NCBI GenBank assembly: GCA_033239525.1
Contig: BSYO01000024.1
Span: 10,935,991 to 10,999,990, forward strand
DNA: 64,000 nucleotides
From: Nepenthes gracilis
Lineage: Eukaryota > Streptophyta > Magnoliopsida > Caryophyllales > Nepenthaceae
Direction of reading: 5' to 3'
Part shown: one piece after another, positions 48,793 through 60,415 of the stretch
How the letters are laid out: every line of letters begins with the position of its first letter
Numbering within the stretch: position 1 is the stretch's first letter
Notes under the pieces: generated by a model
The model's input: only the letters and a program-made list of their open reading frames with translations
The model's database searches: none
Told to the model about the DNA's origin: nothing
Position numbers and translations under genes: made by a program

Positions 48793-49020
48793 AGAACGAG
48801 GGGTGCTGCGACGCACGCCCCATATGGCGCCCATATGACACTGCGTCGCAACCGTTGGATGGAAATCCAACGCCCCTCGTTTAACCCCTTTTATTAAAAA
48901 AAAAACATTTCCTTTTGTTTTTTTAATAACAAAAAAGAGGGGTGTTGGATCTCCATCAAACGGCTGTGACGCGGCATCATACGGGTGCCATACGGCGAGG
49001 CGTCGTAGCGCCCCTGCGCT
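48793..49020. mobile_element. Foldback element with ~85-bp inverted repeats, 10-bp target duplication
   Basis: The left arm (48793-48880) and right arm (about 48938-49020) are inverted copies. 'gaggggtgctgcgacgc', 'catatggcgcccatatga', 'ccgttggatggaaatcc' and 'aacgcccctc' each have a counterpart on the opposite strand. CCATATATGC flanks it at 48783-48792 and 49021-49030. Long inverted repeats with a 9-11 bp duplication are the signature of Mutator-like elements. There is no transposase, so it is non-autonomous. The arms are markedly GC-rich against their surroundings. Confidence 0.9.
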
Positions 49021-49030
49021 CCATATATGC

Positions 49031-51009
49031 TACAACATATAGAATCCTAAGCATATCATGGACGTTTTCCTAACCCTCTACATGTGGAACATGAGAAACA
49101 GATCAAACATTTAGAGAGAGAGAGAGAGAACAGAATATCAATTAGTTTCTGTGCAAGAGAATAAAGAGAAGGTGAAAGGCGAAGAGTTAGTACTTTGTTG
49201 AGACGACATTTCAAATTTTGATTTCGACCACTCTTTTCTCCGTTCTTCTAGACCAGGTCTCCCTTTGTACTTATCCATAGTTAGTGGGAGTTATTATCGT
49301 TGTTGAGTGGTGCATCTGCAGTAGGTTATTATGGGTGGTTGTAACTGCACTCATTTTAGAGTACCTTTTGGAATTGAGGAGGGTTCTCTCTCTCAAAAAA
49401 ATGGAGCCGCTTGTTTTTTCAAACTTAATTGTCCAATTTTAAATGAATGGTTATGATCAAATCCTTTTAAAATAACTGATTTTTTAGTTTTTTTTTTAAT
49501 TAATTGAATAGGTATAAAAAACGAGTCTTTCTATCTCTATAAGAGATAAACTTCCTCAAATCCACTTTTTCCTGGACGAGAGAACCCATCATTTTTCCCT
49601 CGTGAGAGGTTTTTCACATAAAAATTGGCTATGTCCGGTATGTTTTTACCCTATTTACCGAATAATCTTACTCTACTATTGGGATCTGCTGAGGATTATC
49701 TTCAATCAAACACAAGAATTCCATATCTAAGGACTAGTTTACCTAAACCAAACCTATCCTATGTTTCATAATCCAAAAATTCAAACATTCTTCAAGAAAT
49801 TCTATATAATCCAAAACCAAAAGAAGAAAAAAAAGTTATGAGGATTTGAAACACCTAAAAATCCAGTTATATACTAATCCCTCTAATGAAGAACACGCTT
49901 GTGTACTAAACAAATAAAGAAGAAAACAGCAAGTCAGCGAGAGAGAAAGAGGCACACACACAAAAGTGAAACCAGGGGTTCAACCATCGGAGGAGTGTCG
50001 TCTTGATGATTAGAAAAAGCAATGAAAAATAATAACTAACAAGTCATCAAATAATGCCCTTACGCCCGAACCCAATTTCAGTTATTCGGCCAATTGGCCC
50101 GATTAGATGGCGGGTCTTATCAATAAACAATCGATTGCTCGAAAATTGGATACGCGAGGGGCGGGAGAAGAAGGCAGAGAGAGAAAGCACCTGGTGACAT
50201 CATGATGTTAAGTTGCAGCCTACAGAGCCAAAGAAGAAACGAAAGCTTTTTCCTTCCAAAGGAAATCAATCCAAGAAATGAAACGAGTCCTGTTCGTCAT
50301 GTCTAGAAACGATGGATCGGCGGCCATTGAAGAACCCGAATGAAAGGCCAAATTAACATTTTCTTCCTGTACAATATATAAATCTATGAGCGGCTGAAAC
50401 CCTGCATGGATCGTTGGATTTAAAATCTCATAGCCCATAGAATATATAAAAAATATATATTTTTATATTATTTTTTTAATAAAAAAATATGAGTTATCAG
50501 ATTTAAAATTTAATAATTTTTATTATCATTGCAAATCTTAAAAACTGAAAAAAATAAATGATGACCTCAGGGCTTTGACCATGCCAATTGGCCAATCAAT
50601 TTGAGGTCTCAACATTTTTCTTCTAATAATTATTTAATTTTTTATAATTATTATGATCAAATTAATATTAAATAATTAATTTTTTAAAAAAAATTAAATA
50701 TTTTTTTGAAAAAGTAATTTAATTATTTATTAATATTAAATAATTATAATTAAATAAATTAAATTAATCATTTTTTTAAAAGGGTAGATTTCTTGAATTA
50801 ATTAGACAATATCTTTAGTAATATGATTTGATATTTTAAGATATTATTAATTGACATAATATTTATTAATTTTATATAAATTTATTAGTAGAAATATACG
50901 AACAAAATATTATTTAAGATCAGATAGTCAAAGGATAATTAAATTTTTTACTTATCCAAATTAATATCACTAATTTAGTTCTAAAAAAATGTGAATTTGC
51001 TAGTACCTA
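49031..51009. other. Intergenic spacer with a non-AT patch
   Basis: A GA microsatellite lies at 49113-49128. 49930-50440 is less AT-rich. On the minus strand it has an open frame (50220-50438) and, below it, a short frame starting ATGATGTCACC near 50205 with a hydrophobic stretch, neither recognised. The rest is AT-rich with no gene seen. Confidence 0.35.
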
Positions 51010-51588
51010 TTAAAAATTGATGGAGTGTTTGGAATATCAGGACTCACTTACAACAATCGGAGGCCAAAACAAAGCATACCGGACGGCCAACTTAAAACGA
51101 CCCAATGCGACGCGGGCGCCTAAAATCTGAAAGGCCAAAGACGGCCAACTCAGTATTAACCTAATCACTCAGAAGAATACGCCAAAAATAAAAGGCTTTT
51201 TACGGACCTGGCCCACTTGAGCCGATGATCCATCAGATGGCCAGCAACGGCTCTCCCAACATTTTTCACGATTCCAACTGGCTCCCAAAATGAACATTGA
51301 CAAAATCGGCGCCCTTCTCGTAAGGAATGCGCCAAATTTTTTCAATCTCCTGCTAATTGGGGCACTCTAGCAGTAAAAAATACAGAAGGAAGGTACGCAA
51401 TTTGCAAAGCTGCTGACCGCCGTAGAAGGAAACTATCTTGGTCTATTTGGCAACTGGCATCAGCTTTGAAAGACAGGCCAACCAAGAATCACGTAAGGGA
51501 TCACTCCTTCCAAAGGAAGGGGATCACCCTGTCAACCATAAATAAGCCATAGAATTCTCATTCAGGGCATGCTGTCAGTTACTAACTC

Positions 51589-51636
51589 GAACTATTACTC
51601 ACGCGAACTCTTACTCATGCAAGCTCTTACTCACGC
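51589..51636. repeat. 16-bp direct repeat, three units
   Basis: Three adjacent units of 16 bases: GAACTATTACTCACGC, GAACTCTTACTCATGC and AAGCTCTTACTCACGC. They lie about 75 bases before the TATA box of the LTR-like region, so they could act as promoter elements. Confidence 0.85.
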
Positions 51637-51708
51637 AACGCCCACAACGACAACAGAGACAGACTCACAATTCTCTACTCTTTGCTGTCACTCAAAAAAC
51701 CCAAGGCA

Positions 51709-51716
51709 TATAAAAG
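51709..51716 (+). promoter_or_regulatory. TATA box in LTR-like region
   Basis: TATAAAAG followed by a pyrimidine-rich leader. It could drive retroelement transcription. Confidence 0.5.
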
Positions 51717-52030
51717 CGCTTCTGACAGCCGTTTACTGCCTCCCCACCGTCCAAATTCAAGAAGACGACTTTGTCTCTCTTTCATCTGGAGCTACACACA
51801 CTCTTGCTCTCTCTCTCTCAATTCTCAGTTTCAATGACCTTCTCATATATCGAAGGTTGTTTGCTGACTAAAGTATCGGAGTGTTTTCGGTGAAACAATT
51901 ACACGCCGACACACTGACCTCCTGTTCTTTTTAGTGGTGTGTAGGATCCAAACTCAGTGAACGGAGCCGGAACCAGGACAAGTGGATCAACCCAAATTTG
52001 TTCGAAATTCGGATCTAAAGACGCATAAAA

Positions 52031-52740
52031 AATGAAGAATTATATTCAACTTACCAAGAAAAATTATATACGTAGGTCTTTTTTTTCTCTATTTTTATAT
52101 ATTCTCTCTACATTATTTTTTTAATCAATCATTAATATATATATAACAAAAGCAGATATAACTTAATTAGTAATGATATTTTAAGGAGTTATTTGCTTGA
52201 TAATACAATTTTTTAGTTGCATGATAATTCTGAATTTATCAAATTTTCGTATTTGATTTAATTAGTACTCAACACAATAAAATAAAATTTCACTGTATTT
52301 CGAGACAATTATCAGAAACCTTTTTATATTTATAAAGGTGATATTATCTTAAAAATAATATTATAATACGCCAATTATCCAATAATTTATTAATCAGTTA
52401 TAATTGTATGTGGTTTGAAATACCGTCGGCTAATAATGATGTCATCTAAATTTACTTATTAATTCATAATATAAATAATTAATAGTGCGGAATAGATGAG
52501 TATTAGAAAAAAAAAATAATTATTTTAAAAATAAAAAAAATATATTTTTTAGTTTAAACAGATATTTTCATTGGTTAGGAAAAGTGAATTTTTTCTTATG
52601 CTTTTTAAACAATGAAAAAATGTGAATATTTTTATATTTTCAACCAAATATTAAATAATATTACTTGTGTAGTGGTTGTCATAAGCATTCCGTGAGCACC
52701 TTGTTTATACTATCATTTCTATTTTGTTGATGAAGATCCA
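52031..52740. other. AT-rich spacer
   Basis: No gene or repeat landmark supported. Confidence 0.5.
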
Positions 52741-53381
52741 GGTTAATCCAAACGCACCGTTTTGGATTCTTTTCCTCTGATACGCAGAGTTTTGATTTCA
52801 GAACACTATTTGTCTCTTGCCCAACCCTCAGATTTTGTTTGTGTGTTCTGCAACAACATACCATAAAGATATTTTGTCGTCCTTTGACCACACATCTTTC
52901 TATTTAATTAAAATAATTAGACATTTAATTTTCAAATGTGGTCTGATCATGGGAATGTGACATATGAGACCAATAGATTCCTTTAGCAATTTGATATTTG
53001 CCTCGCCCACACCAGCAAGTGGCACGTGTAGGGCCTACTGTGGAGAACATTGATATTTTTTCGGTCTAATTAAATTTATTAAATAGATTTTTTATGAAAA
53101 TAAAAAAAACTTGGACATCGAAAGTATTTATTTTTATGTTTCTTTGTAAATGCATTCAAAATTATGAAATAAATACTTCTAAAAAATAAAAAAATATTTT
53201 TTCAGTAGTCTTTATGGAATGTGATTATAAGAGTGATGTTTGTTAGTGAGAGTATTTTGGTTACTGATTCTATTATAAATAACATGATTAGCTTTTCACG
53301 TATTTCATTTTTATTATAGATGGATTGTATTAATAAGTACAGAACATGTAAAAATAAGAGATTCTACAAAGGAAGAAGGAT
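52741..53381. repeat. Duplicated segment, copy 1 (empty site)
   Basis: About 640 bases, highly similar to 56560-56692 plus 62036-62534, where a gypsy element has inserted. Shared phrases include 'tttggattcttttcctctg', 'ctgcaacaacataccataaa', 'gggaatgtgacatatgagac', 'ttgcctcgcccacac' and 'gattctattataaataacat'. No open frame is conserved on both copies, so it is not evidently a gene. The insertion site is intact here. Confidence 0.9.
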
Positions 53382-53455
53382 AAATCTATGTATTCAGAAA
53401 TCTATGAAGGATATATCTTATCTACAAAAATAAGAGCCTGGAGGAGACTAAGCGT

Positions 53456-54400
53456 GTGAAGAATACAATAGGCTGGTACACCATTATGGTTGGGAGGTTG
53501 TACCATCGCGGGTACTCAACCCCATATATGAGGTGTCTCATGCTAAAGGAAGCTGATTATGGGTTGGGTGAGGTGCATATCAATATCTACGGGCCACATG
53601 TCGAAGGAAAGAATCTAACATTCAAGATCATGCGGCAAAGGTTTTACTAGCCTTCGATGAAGCGCAAAGCTATGGATTTCGTGAAAAAATATGATAATTA
53701 CCAAATCCATAGAAATAACCGCATATGAAACTGCAGGCACTACAATCACTTTGGTCGTTTGCATAGTGGGGCTCGAGATATTCGACCTTCTACCCATAGT
53801 GTCCAGGCAAAAGAAATTCATCATAGTGGGTTTTGACTATTTCACTAAATGAGTTGAAATGTTCCCACTGGTCTGGATCACCAAACAAAATGCGACAGAA
53901 TTCATTGTCAGAGTATCGTAGGTCGGTTTAGAATTTTTGAAGTCATAGTGATTAACAACGGAATTCAATTCACCGGTAAGCGGTTTACCAGGTACTGTGT
54001 AAGTTTACGGATAACGTTTGTTTACACTTCTGTTACCTACCTATAAGCTAATGACCAAGTGGAAGTAACGAACCGTACGCTATTACATAGGCTGAAGACG
54101 AAGTTGGAAGACGATGGGAGCTCCAAGGCGGACGAGTTGCCATTCATCCTGTGGTCATACAGGACAACCTTGAGGGAGTCATCCCGCAAGATGCCCTCAA
54201 CCTTGTGTTATGGAATTGAGACAGTTATCCTAATAGATTTCAGACTGTCCAATTTTCGAGTCAAATGTTTTGACCTACTCAACTCTCAAAGGTTTAGGGA
54301 GCATCTCAACCTACTTGAAGAACCCCAAGATGCAGCACGCCTGCAAACAGTGGCCTACCAACAACAAATCGTTTGATACTACAATAAGAAAGTGAAAACT
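53456..54400 (+). pseudogene. Tat/Ogre-lineage gypsy integrase remnant
   Basis: Frame 53456-53650 has 'GRLYHRGYSTPYMRCL' and 'EADYGLGEVHINIYGPH', matching the start of the integrase zinc domain in Tat-lineage elements. A stop follows. Downstream pieces include a damaged catalytic core ('FDYFTK'-like at about 53828, and a second-Asp region near 53945). The frame 54059-54376 has 'EVTNRTLLHRLKTKLED' and 'LPFILWSYRTT', matching the region holding the catalytic Glu and the following helix. It ends 'YYNKKVKTRG' and then merges into LTR-like sequence at about 54400. Confidence 0.85.
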
Positions 54401-55930
54401 CGAGGCGCAATTCGAGCGCATTTAACAGAATGGCACCCAAGGCACCATCCAGGCACAAAAAATAGAATGTCGCGCCTGAATGGCGCTCGACGAGTGCTTG
54501 AGCGCAGTCCTTCCTTGTGCCTTAGTGCTCGATGCATGCTCGAGCGCATTCAAGAAGGTTCCATCGACTTCGTGCTTCGATTATAAAAGGGGGAGGGAAG
54601 GAGAGAAAGAGGAAAAACACAAATGGGAGAAGCAGGAAAGAGAAAGGGAAGAGGAAAGAAAGGAGAAGAGAAAAAAAAAAGGATTTTTCTGTTGCATCCG
54701 ATCCAATCAGAGTCAGAAAATCAGTTAATCAGCCTAAAGCAAGTGTACTACGAACTCCCTCTTCATTTATTGTCGTCTTTTGCTATCTCTAAAAAGTGTA
54801 TTCTTGTTCTAATACCCTCTCCCTCCAAGATTAATGCATGATTTCTATGTTTTTCATGATTAAGTGAAAAGATTTTATACTTAAGTGAAAATATCATGAT
54901 TTATGTGATGATTGACATGTATTTTGTGATCCATCTGTGTCTGGACCAAACCCTAGCTCAAGAATGAGAGTAGGGTATTCATATATCTCAAGATATGAGG
55001 AGGAAACACTATGTGATAAGTTATGACATATGTATGGGCCATTCGGACAAGTTTTCTTCAAAAGTCGTAACATGTTATGCCATTCAACATTATCGAGAGC
55101 TCTCAGCCTATTTGATGGCTGCGGCCCAGACCTCATCGGCATGCCGAGGTATATTCTCGTCTACCACGTGATGTGTGGACCGTCTTTCCTGGGGCGTTAA
55201 TTTTAAGAAGATTGTGATCAGGCCTAATTAAATATCATGTCCTCGGGATATAAATAAGGAGGATATGATCTTTTGAGCTAAAAAAGAAGAACAAAAAGAA
55301 CCATCCTACCTTCGGGATGTGAATAAGGAGGGAATTGATAAATAAGAACTAAGGATCTTGTGAGTGAGATCAAAACAATGAATGAAAAATCAAGAACTAA
55401 GGATCTCATTAGTGAGATCATTGAAAATAAGAAGAAGAATAATAACAAAAGGAATAAGGGATCCCACGCTTGAGAACAAAAAGAAATAGCCATAAATCAT
55501 GAAGTAAAAAAACAAGAAGAACCCACCAAGAACCCTCCTGTCTAAGAACCACGAATGAAGAAATAAGAAAAACCATCCTACCCTCAGGATGTAAATAAGG
55601 AAGGAATTTGATCAGATGTTTTAAAGGAGCATGTTTTCCTCATGTTTATGCATCGTTTTATGTTATATCTCGTTCGCTAGCATGTTTACGTTTCCATATT
55701 TCCTCCATGATTCTTCTCTGCATATGTATGCATGCTTTGTGTGAGAATCTGCCTGTTCTTGCTTTACAGTATCTTGCTAAGCCTTCGGTTTACCCCTTAC
55801 TTTCTATTCCCTTCCAGATAAACTGAAACCTGATAAGGACCAATGATAGGAGTTGGCTAGTAAAAAGAGGACTCGCTAGGCTTGAAGATCCTCGAAGGAC
55901 TTTGGAGACTTTGAAGATTTGTAAGTGTAT
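54401..55930 (+). mobile_element. Long gypsy LTR fragment
   Basis: Begins abruptly after the integrase remnant. It has repeated 'gctcgacgagtgcttgagcg' phrases, a TATA box (TATAAAAGG, 54582-54590) and a GA-rich leader (54590-54680). Later it holds short direct repeats: 'ccatcctacc(t/c)tc(g/a)ggatgt' at 55301 and 55573, and 'aagaactaaggatct' at 55344 and 55392. The arrangement is that of the other long LTRs in the window. Its own start (TG) is missing. Frames 54392-54841 are leader. Confidence 0.55.
54582..54590 (+). promoter_or_regulatory. TATA box of the 54-kb LTR
   Basis: TATAAAAGG directly before a purine-rich leader, as in copies A, E and the 38-kb element. Confidence 0.55.
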
Positions 55931-56559
55931 ATAGCTAACCTTATTGATAGGTATTTTGTATTATGATGAATACCTTTGTATTATGATAAATGTATAATTT
56001 ATGCTTCCACAGGATGACATATGGATCTAGTTGCTTCCACATTATTGTTTGTTAGAGTCTAAATTTTGTTTTGGTCTTAGATGACATCTCTCTTAGATTT
56101 AATTCAGTAGTTAGGAATACTATATTGGAGTCATGGATAATATGGCTTGTGTTGATCCTATGAATGAAACATAGTCGTGTTGTGAATTAAATTTTGAGAT
56201 CTGGTGGTTTATAATTTTGCAGGATTGTTTATACAGGTTATTTGTATGATTTTTAGCCCATTTTTAGATAAAATTCTACCCAATTTTCTACAAAATTTAA
56301 TATTTTAAATTTAGGCATTTTAAATTTATATTTGCTAAGTATGTCAATTAACAGAAGGGCCTAAAGGATAGAACCCATTCCATTATACTTCATAATCCGT
56401 ACAACTCGAATCTAGGGATGCATCAATATATATAACACAAATGTGACATTTATGTGACATTGTGAAATTATTTTGAAGAACATTTGTAAACAAATATGTT
56501 TTTCCTACTATATCGAATGCCTAAAAATAGAAAAATTTTATAGCAAAAACAGCTGGTTA
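55931..56559. other. Intergenic spacer
   Basis: No gene seen. Its right end (56535-56551) contains 'attttatagcaaaaaca', which recurs inside the 3' LTR at 61730-61746. Confidence 0.5.
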
Positions 56560-56692
56560 ACCAAAACGCAACGTTTTGGATTCTTTTCCTCTGGTATGCA
56601 GAGTTTTGATTTCAGAACACTATTGTCTCTTGCCCAACCCTCGGATTTTGTTTATGTTCTGCAACAACATACCATAAAGATATTTTGTTGTC
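56560..56692. repeat. Duplicated segment, copy 2 left part
   Basis: Left part of the segment also present at 52741. It ends in the target site TTGTC (56688-56692) of the gypsy element. Confidence 0.9.
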
Positions 56693-57067
56693 TGTTACGG
56701 GCCTAGTGACCACAACCACACCCCCACTACCACCGGCTTAGCAGGTACCAGACGAAGCACACGAATAACCCGACTACCTCTCAAGCTGCAGGATTATAAT
56801 TGATTTTTTGCTATTTTGTTTATATTTTACCCACATGGCTTGCTGTTAATTAGCTTGCTATGTGCTGATGTGAGAGGTAGTTACAAGTTAGGCGGGTGTG
56901 TATAAGTAGAGGACAGTAGTAAAATAGGGCAAGAAAGTATTCTTCATTTCTCCTCTCCCTTGCCTTACTTCCTTTTCTCTGCATCACCTCGGCGTTTTAC
57001 ACCTCGGTCGTTTGTAACTGCAATACTGCGGTCTTACTGTAGCTCCACGCCAAGGTTGCACGTATCA
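56693..57067 (+). repeat. 5' LTR of the chromovirus
   Basis: About 375 bases from TGTTACGGGC to GCACGTATCA. The 3' edge could instead be TTGCA at 57060, with 'cgtatcaaag' serving as a degenerate primer-binding site, but the TTGTC duplication beyond the 3' LTR favours an end at TATCA. It contains 'tgtataagtaga' near 56901, a possible TATA element. Confidence 0.8.
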
Positions 57068-57087
57068 AAGGTGCTCTCGTTGAAAGG

Positions 57088-58212
57088 ATGACAGAAGGAA
57101 TGACAGCGCACTACAAAACGCTAGAAGACTCCATTGCTGGCCTCTCCACGGAACTAAAGGCAGTGGCGGTGATAGTCCAGCAACACACCGACGGCATCGC
57201 TGCTCACGCCTCCACCACAAAGCAAACACAAAAATCCCTCACTGCTAATGCCGCTACCACCGAACAAATGCAAAAATCTCTCACCGAAAATTTTCAATTC
57301 TTGGTTCGAATCAAAAGGAATTCACCACAATCTGTGAATCCACCATTACTTCCCACCCCCGCCTCCTTTGGGTCACCCACGACCATATTTATCCAATCTC
57401 CAACTCAAGCCCTGCCTCTCTTGCCACACACAACTTCCAATTCACAAATCTCTCCCCATCTCCGTTTGCCAAAACTAGAAATTCTATTTTTCTCCGGTGA
57501 CAACGTACTTGAGTGGTTTTTTCAGATCGAAAGGTTCTTCCACTATCATGATACTCCACCCAAACAGAAACTGACCATTGCAGCTTTTTATATGACCGGA
57601 TCAACCCTTCAATAGTATCAATGGATGTCCTCGACCAGGCAACTCTTCACTTGGGAAGTCTTTACGCGCGACCTTGAGCTCCGATTTGGACCCTCACAGT
57701 ACCTCAATTATGAAGCAGCGCTTTATAAGCTACGGCAAATTACCACTGTCACTACCTATGTGTTAGAGTTCGAAACTCTTTCCACGCGTACCATAGGTCT
57801 CACTTTCACTAATCTTTTGAATTGCTTTATTTCCGGTCTCCGTGATGAAATCCGTCACGAGCTGTTACTATTGCGCCCTAACTCCTTACCGGAAGCTATT
57901 GGGATGGCTAAACTGATGGAGGAAAAATTTGAAGTCGAACGTTCCAATCCACACCAGCTGCCAATTTCCAAGCCACCTGCCGAACCACCATCAGTGACAA
58001 ATCAACCAACCCTTCACCGATGCTCCCCAAATTACCTATTAAAAGGCTCACTCCAGCGGAAATGGCCGCTCGCCGCAAACGAGGCCTATGTTTCAATTGT
58101 GATGAGCGGTTTGTGCCCCGTCATCGTTGCAAGCCTCAGCAATTCTTGTGCCCGATTGCTGAAGAAGAGCACAACACTACTGAAGTCGAACCCTGCACTC
58201 TTGACAATTTGA
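57088..58212 (+). pseudogene. Gag, N-terminal and middle part
   Basis: Frame 57088-57615 opens MTEGMTAHYKTLEDSIAGLS. It reaches the conserved 'LPKLEILFFSGDNVLEW' and 'FFQIERFF' motifs, the retrotransposon gag core, and meets a TAG at 57613. The same frame resumes at 57616 ('WMSS...'), with 'FGPSQYLNYEAALYKLRQ' and 'LNCFISGLRDEIRHEL' of the gag capsid domain, until it leaves the conserved reading near 58015. Gag would form the particle that packages element RNA. One nonsense codon and a frameshift break it. The last 60 codons of the 57625-58212 frame are out of register and not real. Confidence 0.88.
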
Positions 58213-58770
58213 CAAAGTCACCTTCAGCAATGGAGGTCCCCGTTAGTCCATCATCATCCAACGAAGAGACTCCCACCATTTCCCTGCACACTCTGGAAGG
58301 TCATGCTGCACCTTCCACATTGCGCTTACCAGGGTGGATAGCTGGGCGATCGGTGGTTATATTGGTGGACAGTAGATCCACGCACAATTTTCTCCAGACA
58401 CGTTTGACAAAGAATTTAGGATTGACAATTGAACCCTCACAACATTTGAACGTTACAGTGGGAAATGGCAATGCTATGCATTGCGAAGGCCGTTGTACCA
58501 ATGTTGGCATTACCTTGGATCAAACACAGTTTACAGTGGATGTTTTCTTACTACCCATTTATGGGGATGATATGGTACTGGACGTGCAGTGGCTGTCCAC
58601 TATAGGGCCGATTCTGTTTGATTATATGCACCTTTGGATGAGTTTTGATTATAACGGTGCTCACCTCATCCTTTATGGTCTGCAGACTGCGGCCATCTCC
58701 TCAATGACATTGAATCAATTGATGCGCAATGAACTCACTCACTCGACCTCCACCTATTTCCAAATAACAA
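58020..58770 (+). pseudogene. Gag zinc knuckle and aspartic protease
   Basis: The frame reads 'AEMAARRKRGLCFNCDERF' then 'VPRHRC', the zinc knuckle region (Cys-x2-Cys, later His and Cys; the usual spacing is altered). It continues to the protease: 'VVILVDSRSTHNFLQT', where the active-site triplet normally is D-S-G, so Gly has become Arg. The domain ends 'DDMVLDVQWLSTIGPILFDY', the conserved '(I)LG.qWL' region with Gly changed to Asp. Processing activity is probably lost. The frame stays open to 58982 but leaves the conserved reading near 58770. Confidence 0.88.
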
Positions 58771-58780
58771 TCACCTCATT

Positions 58781-59560
58781 ATGCTCCTCCCTAGGAATCC
58801 ACGCTCGGCAGGTCCCTCATCAAACCACCTTCCCTCTAATGTGGATACCACTACACTGGAAGCTCTGTGCCAACTCCTCTTCACTTATGTTGATGTGTTT
58901 AAGGTACCCCACGGTCTGCCTCCAACTCGCAATACTAATCACCAGATCCCTCTCCAGCCAGGAGCTCAACCGATCAATGTGAGGCCCTATCGCTATCCAC
59001 ACTTTCAGAAATCAGAAATGGAAAAAATGATCTAGGAAATGTTAATTAAAGACATTATCTAACCCAGTACCAGCCCCTTCTCCTCTCCAGTCTTGCTTGT
59101 CAAGAAAAAAGGTGGCAGTTGGCATTTCTGTGTAGACTATCGGGCCCTCAATGCGATCACCATCAAAGACCGCTTCCCCATTCCAACCGTGGATGAGCTG
59201 CTTGACGAGTTATATGGAGCTCATGTTTTCTCCAAGCTAGATTTAAGGGCTGGGTATCATCAGATGCGAGTCCACTCCGAAGATGTCTACAAGACCGCAT
59301 TCCACACTCATGAAGGACACTACAAGTTCTTGGTTATGCCCTTTGGCTTGTCCAATATCCCCTCCACCTTTCAGTCCGAGCTGAACACCGTATTCCGATC
59401 GATATTACGAAGATTTGTGCTAGTATTTTTTGATGATATTTTTGTATATAGTGTATCGTGGGAGCATCACTTTAGCCACCTTGCTCAAGTCTTACGAATT
59501 TGCGTGAGAATTCCCTCTTTTCCAAACAGTCAAAATGCGAATTCGGAAAGTCATCTCTAG
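58781..59560 (+). pseudogene. Reverse transcriptase domain
   Basis: 58781-59035 carries the region before RT ('VFKVPHGLPPTRNTNHQIPL', 'VRPYRYPHFQKSEMEKMI') and ends in TAG. Another stop follows near 59059. From 59093 the frame is open: '[20 protein letters not shown]' (with '[13 protein letters not shown]'), '[15 protein letters not shown]', '[17 protein letters not shown]', and '[13 protein letters not shown]', the FxDD active site with both aspartates. RT copies element RNA to DNA. Both stops and a frameshift near 59500 disable it. The last 20 codons before 59560 are out of register. Confidence 0.92.
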
Positions 59561-60355
59561 CATATTTGGGCCACATCATATCAGAGCAAGGCGTTGCTGT
59601 GGATCCCACCAAAGTGGAAGCCATCCAATAGTGGCCAACCCTCGCCAATGTCAGGCAGTTACGCGGGTTCCTAGGGCTCACCAGCTATTACAGAAGGTTC
59701 GTGGCCCACTATGCACATATCTCCGCACCACTCACGCAGCTACTACGAAAACAAGCCTTTATATGGAACAAGGACACCGAGAAAGCCTTTGTGACTCTCA
59801 AAAAGGCATTGATCTCCACTCCAATATTGGCTCTGCCGGATTTTACCAAGCCATTTCTAATTCAAACAGATACTTTTGGTACTCGTCGTCGGTAGTTTCT
59901 ACTCCGGAGGGCTACCACGTGGCTTATTTTAGCAAGCAAATTTGCCCAAAGTTGTCAGTTGGCATCAACTATACCTATATCAACGAACTCTTGATTGCCA
60001 AGTCACAAAATGGCGTCAATATTTACTTGGAAGTCGATTGACCATCCAAATGGATCATCAGCCCCTTAAGGGCCTCCTCAATCAAACAATTCATACACCG
60101 GAACAACAGCGCTGGATTACCAAACTTTTGGGATATGACTTCGATATTGTGTACCGGCCTAGTAAGGATAATGGCCCAGCCGACACCTTGTCTAGAATTT
60201 CAGACGGTTTCTGTTATGCCCTGCAAATGGCCTCACGCCTAGTGATAGCTCTGCTGCAGGCCCTACACAAATTTCACACCCAACACCGGGGGTCAACTCA
60301 ATTAGCTCACTCCACTTGGGAGCAACCAGGTGAGTATATTGACTATGCCTTGTGA
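59535..60355 (+). pseudogene. RT thumb/connection and RNase H
   Basis: The conserved reading hops between frames. Around 59555-59700 one gives 'YLGHIISEQGVAVDPTKVEA' with a TAG at 59630, then 'RGFLGLTSYYRRF'. 59701-59895 gives 'HYAHISAPLTQLLRK' and 'TPILALPDFTKPFLIQTD'; the last Asp is an RNase H active-site residue. Another gives 'VAYFSKQICPKLSV'. From about 60015 the third gives 'WRQYLLGSRLTIQMDHQPLK' and 'PADTLSRI'. RNase H removes template RNA during copying. At least two frame changes. Confidence 0.88.
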
Positions 60356-60415
60356 GATGGCCTCATACTTTTCAAGAACTGAATCTAGGTTCTCGTGGAG
60401 TTAGCACTACCCGAA

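Larger units (their letters stand above)
51010..52030 (+). mobile_element. LTR-like region, possibly Tat lineage
   Basis: A GC-richer island with a TATA box (TATAAAAG, 51709-51716). It is followed by pyrimidine-rich leader sequence (51770-51830) and the phrase 'tatcggagtgttttcggtg', which I associate with the R/U5 part of Tat/Ogre-lineage LTRs, then 'ggaaccaggacaagtggatc'. Frame 51569-51871 is probably leader. I could not define TG...CA ends, and there is no second LTR nearby, so this is tentative. Confidence 0.4.

Noticed and set aside
52679..52891. 70-codon minus-strand frame in the duplicated segment
   Set aside because: The second copy of the segment does not preserve the frame (length differences near 56625-56660), so it is probably not coding.
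56473..56706. 77-codon plus frame crossing into the chromovirus LTR
   Set aside because: It runs across the insertion junction and is broken in the paralogous copy.
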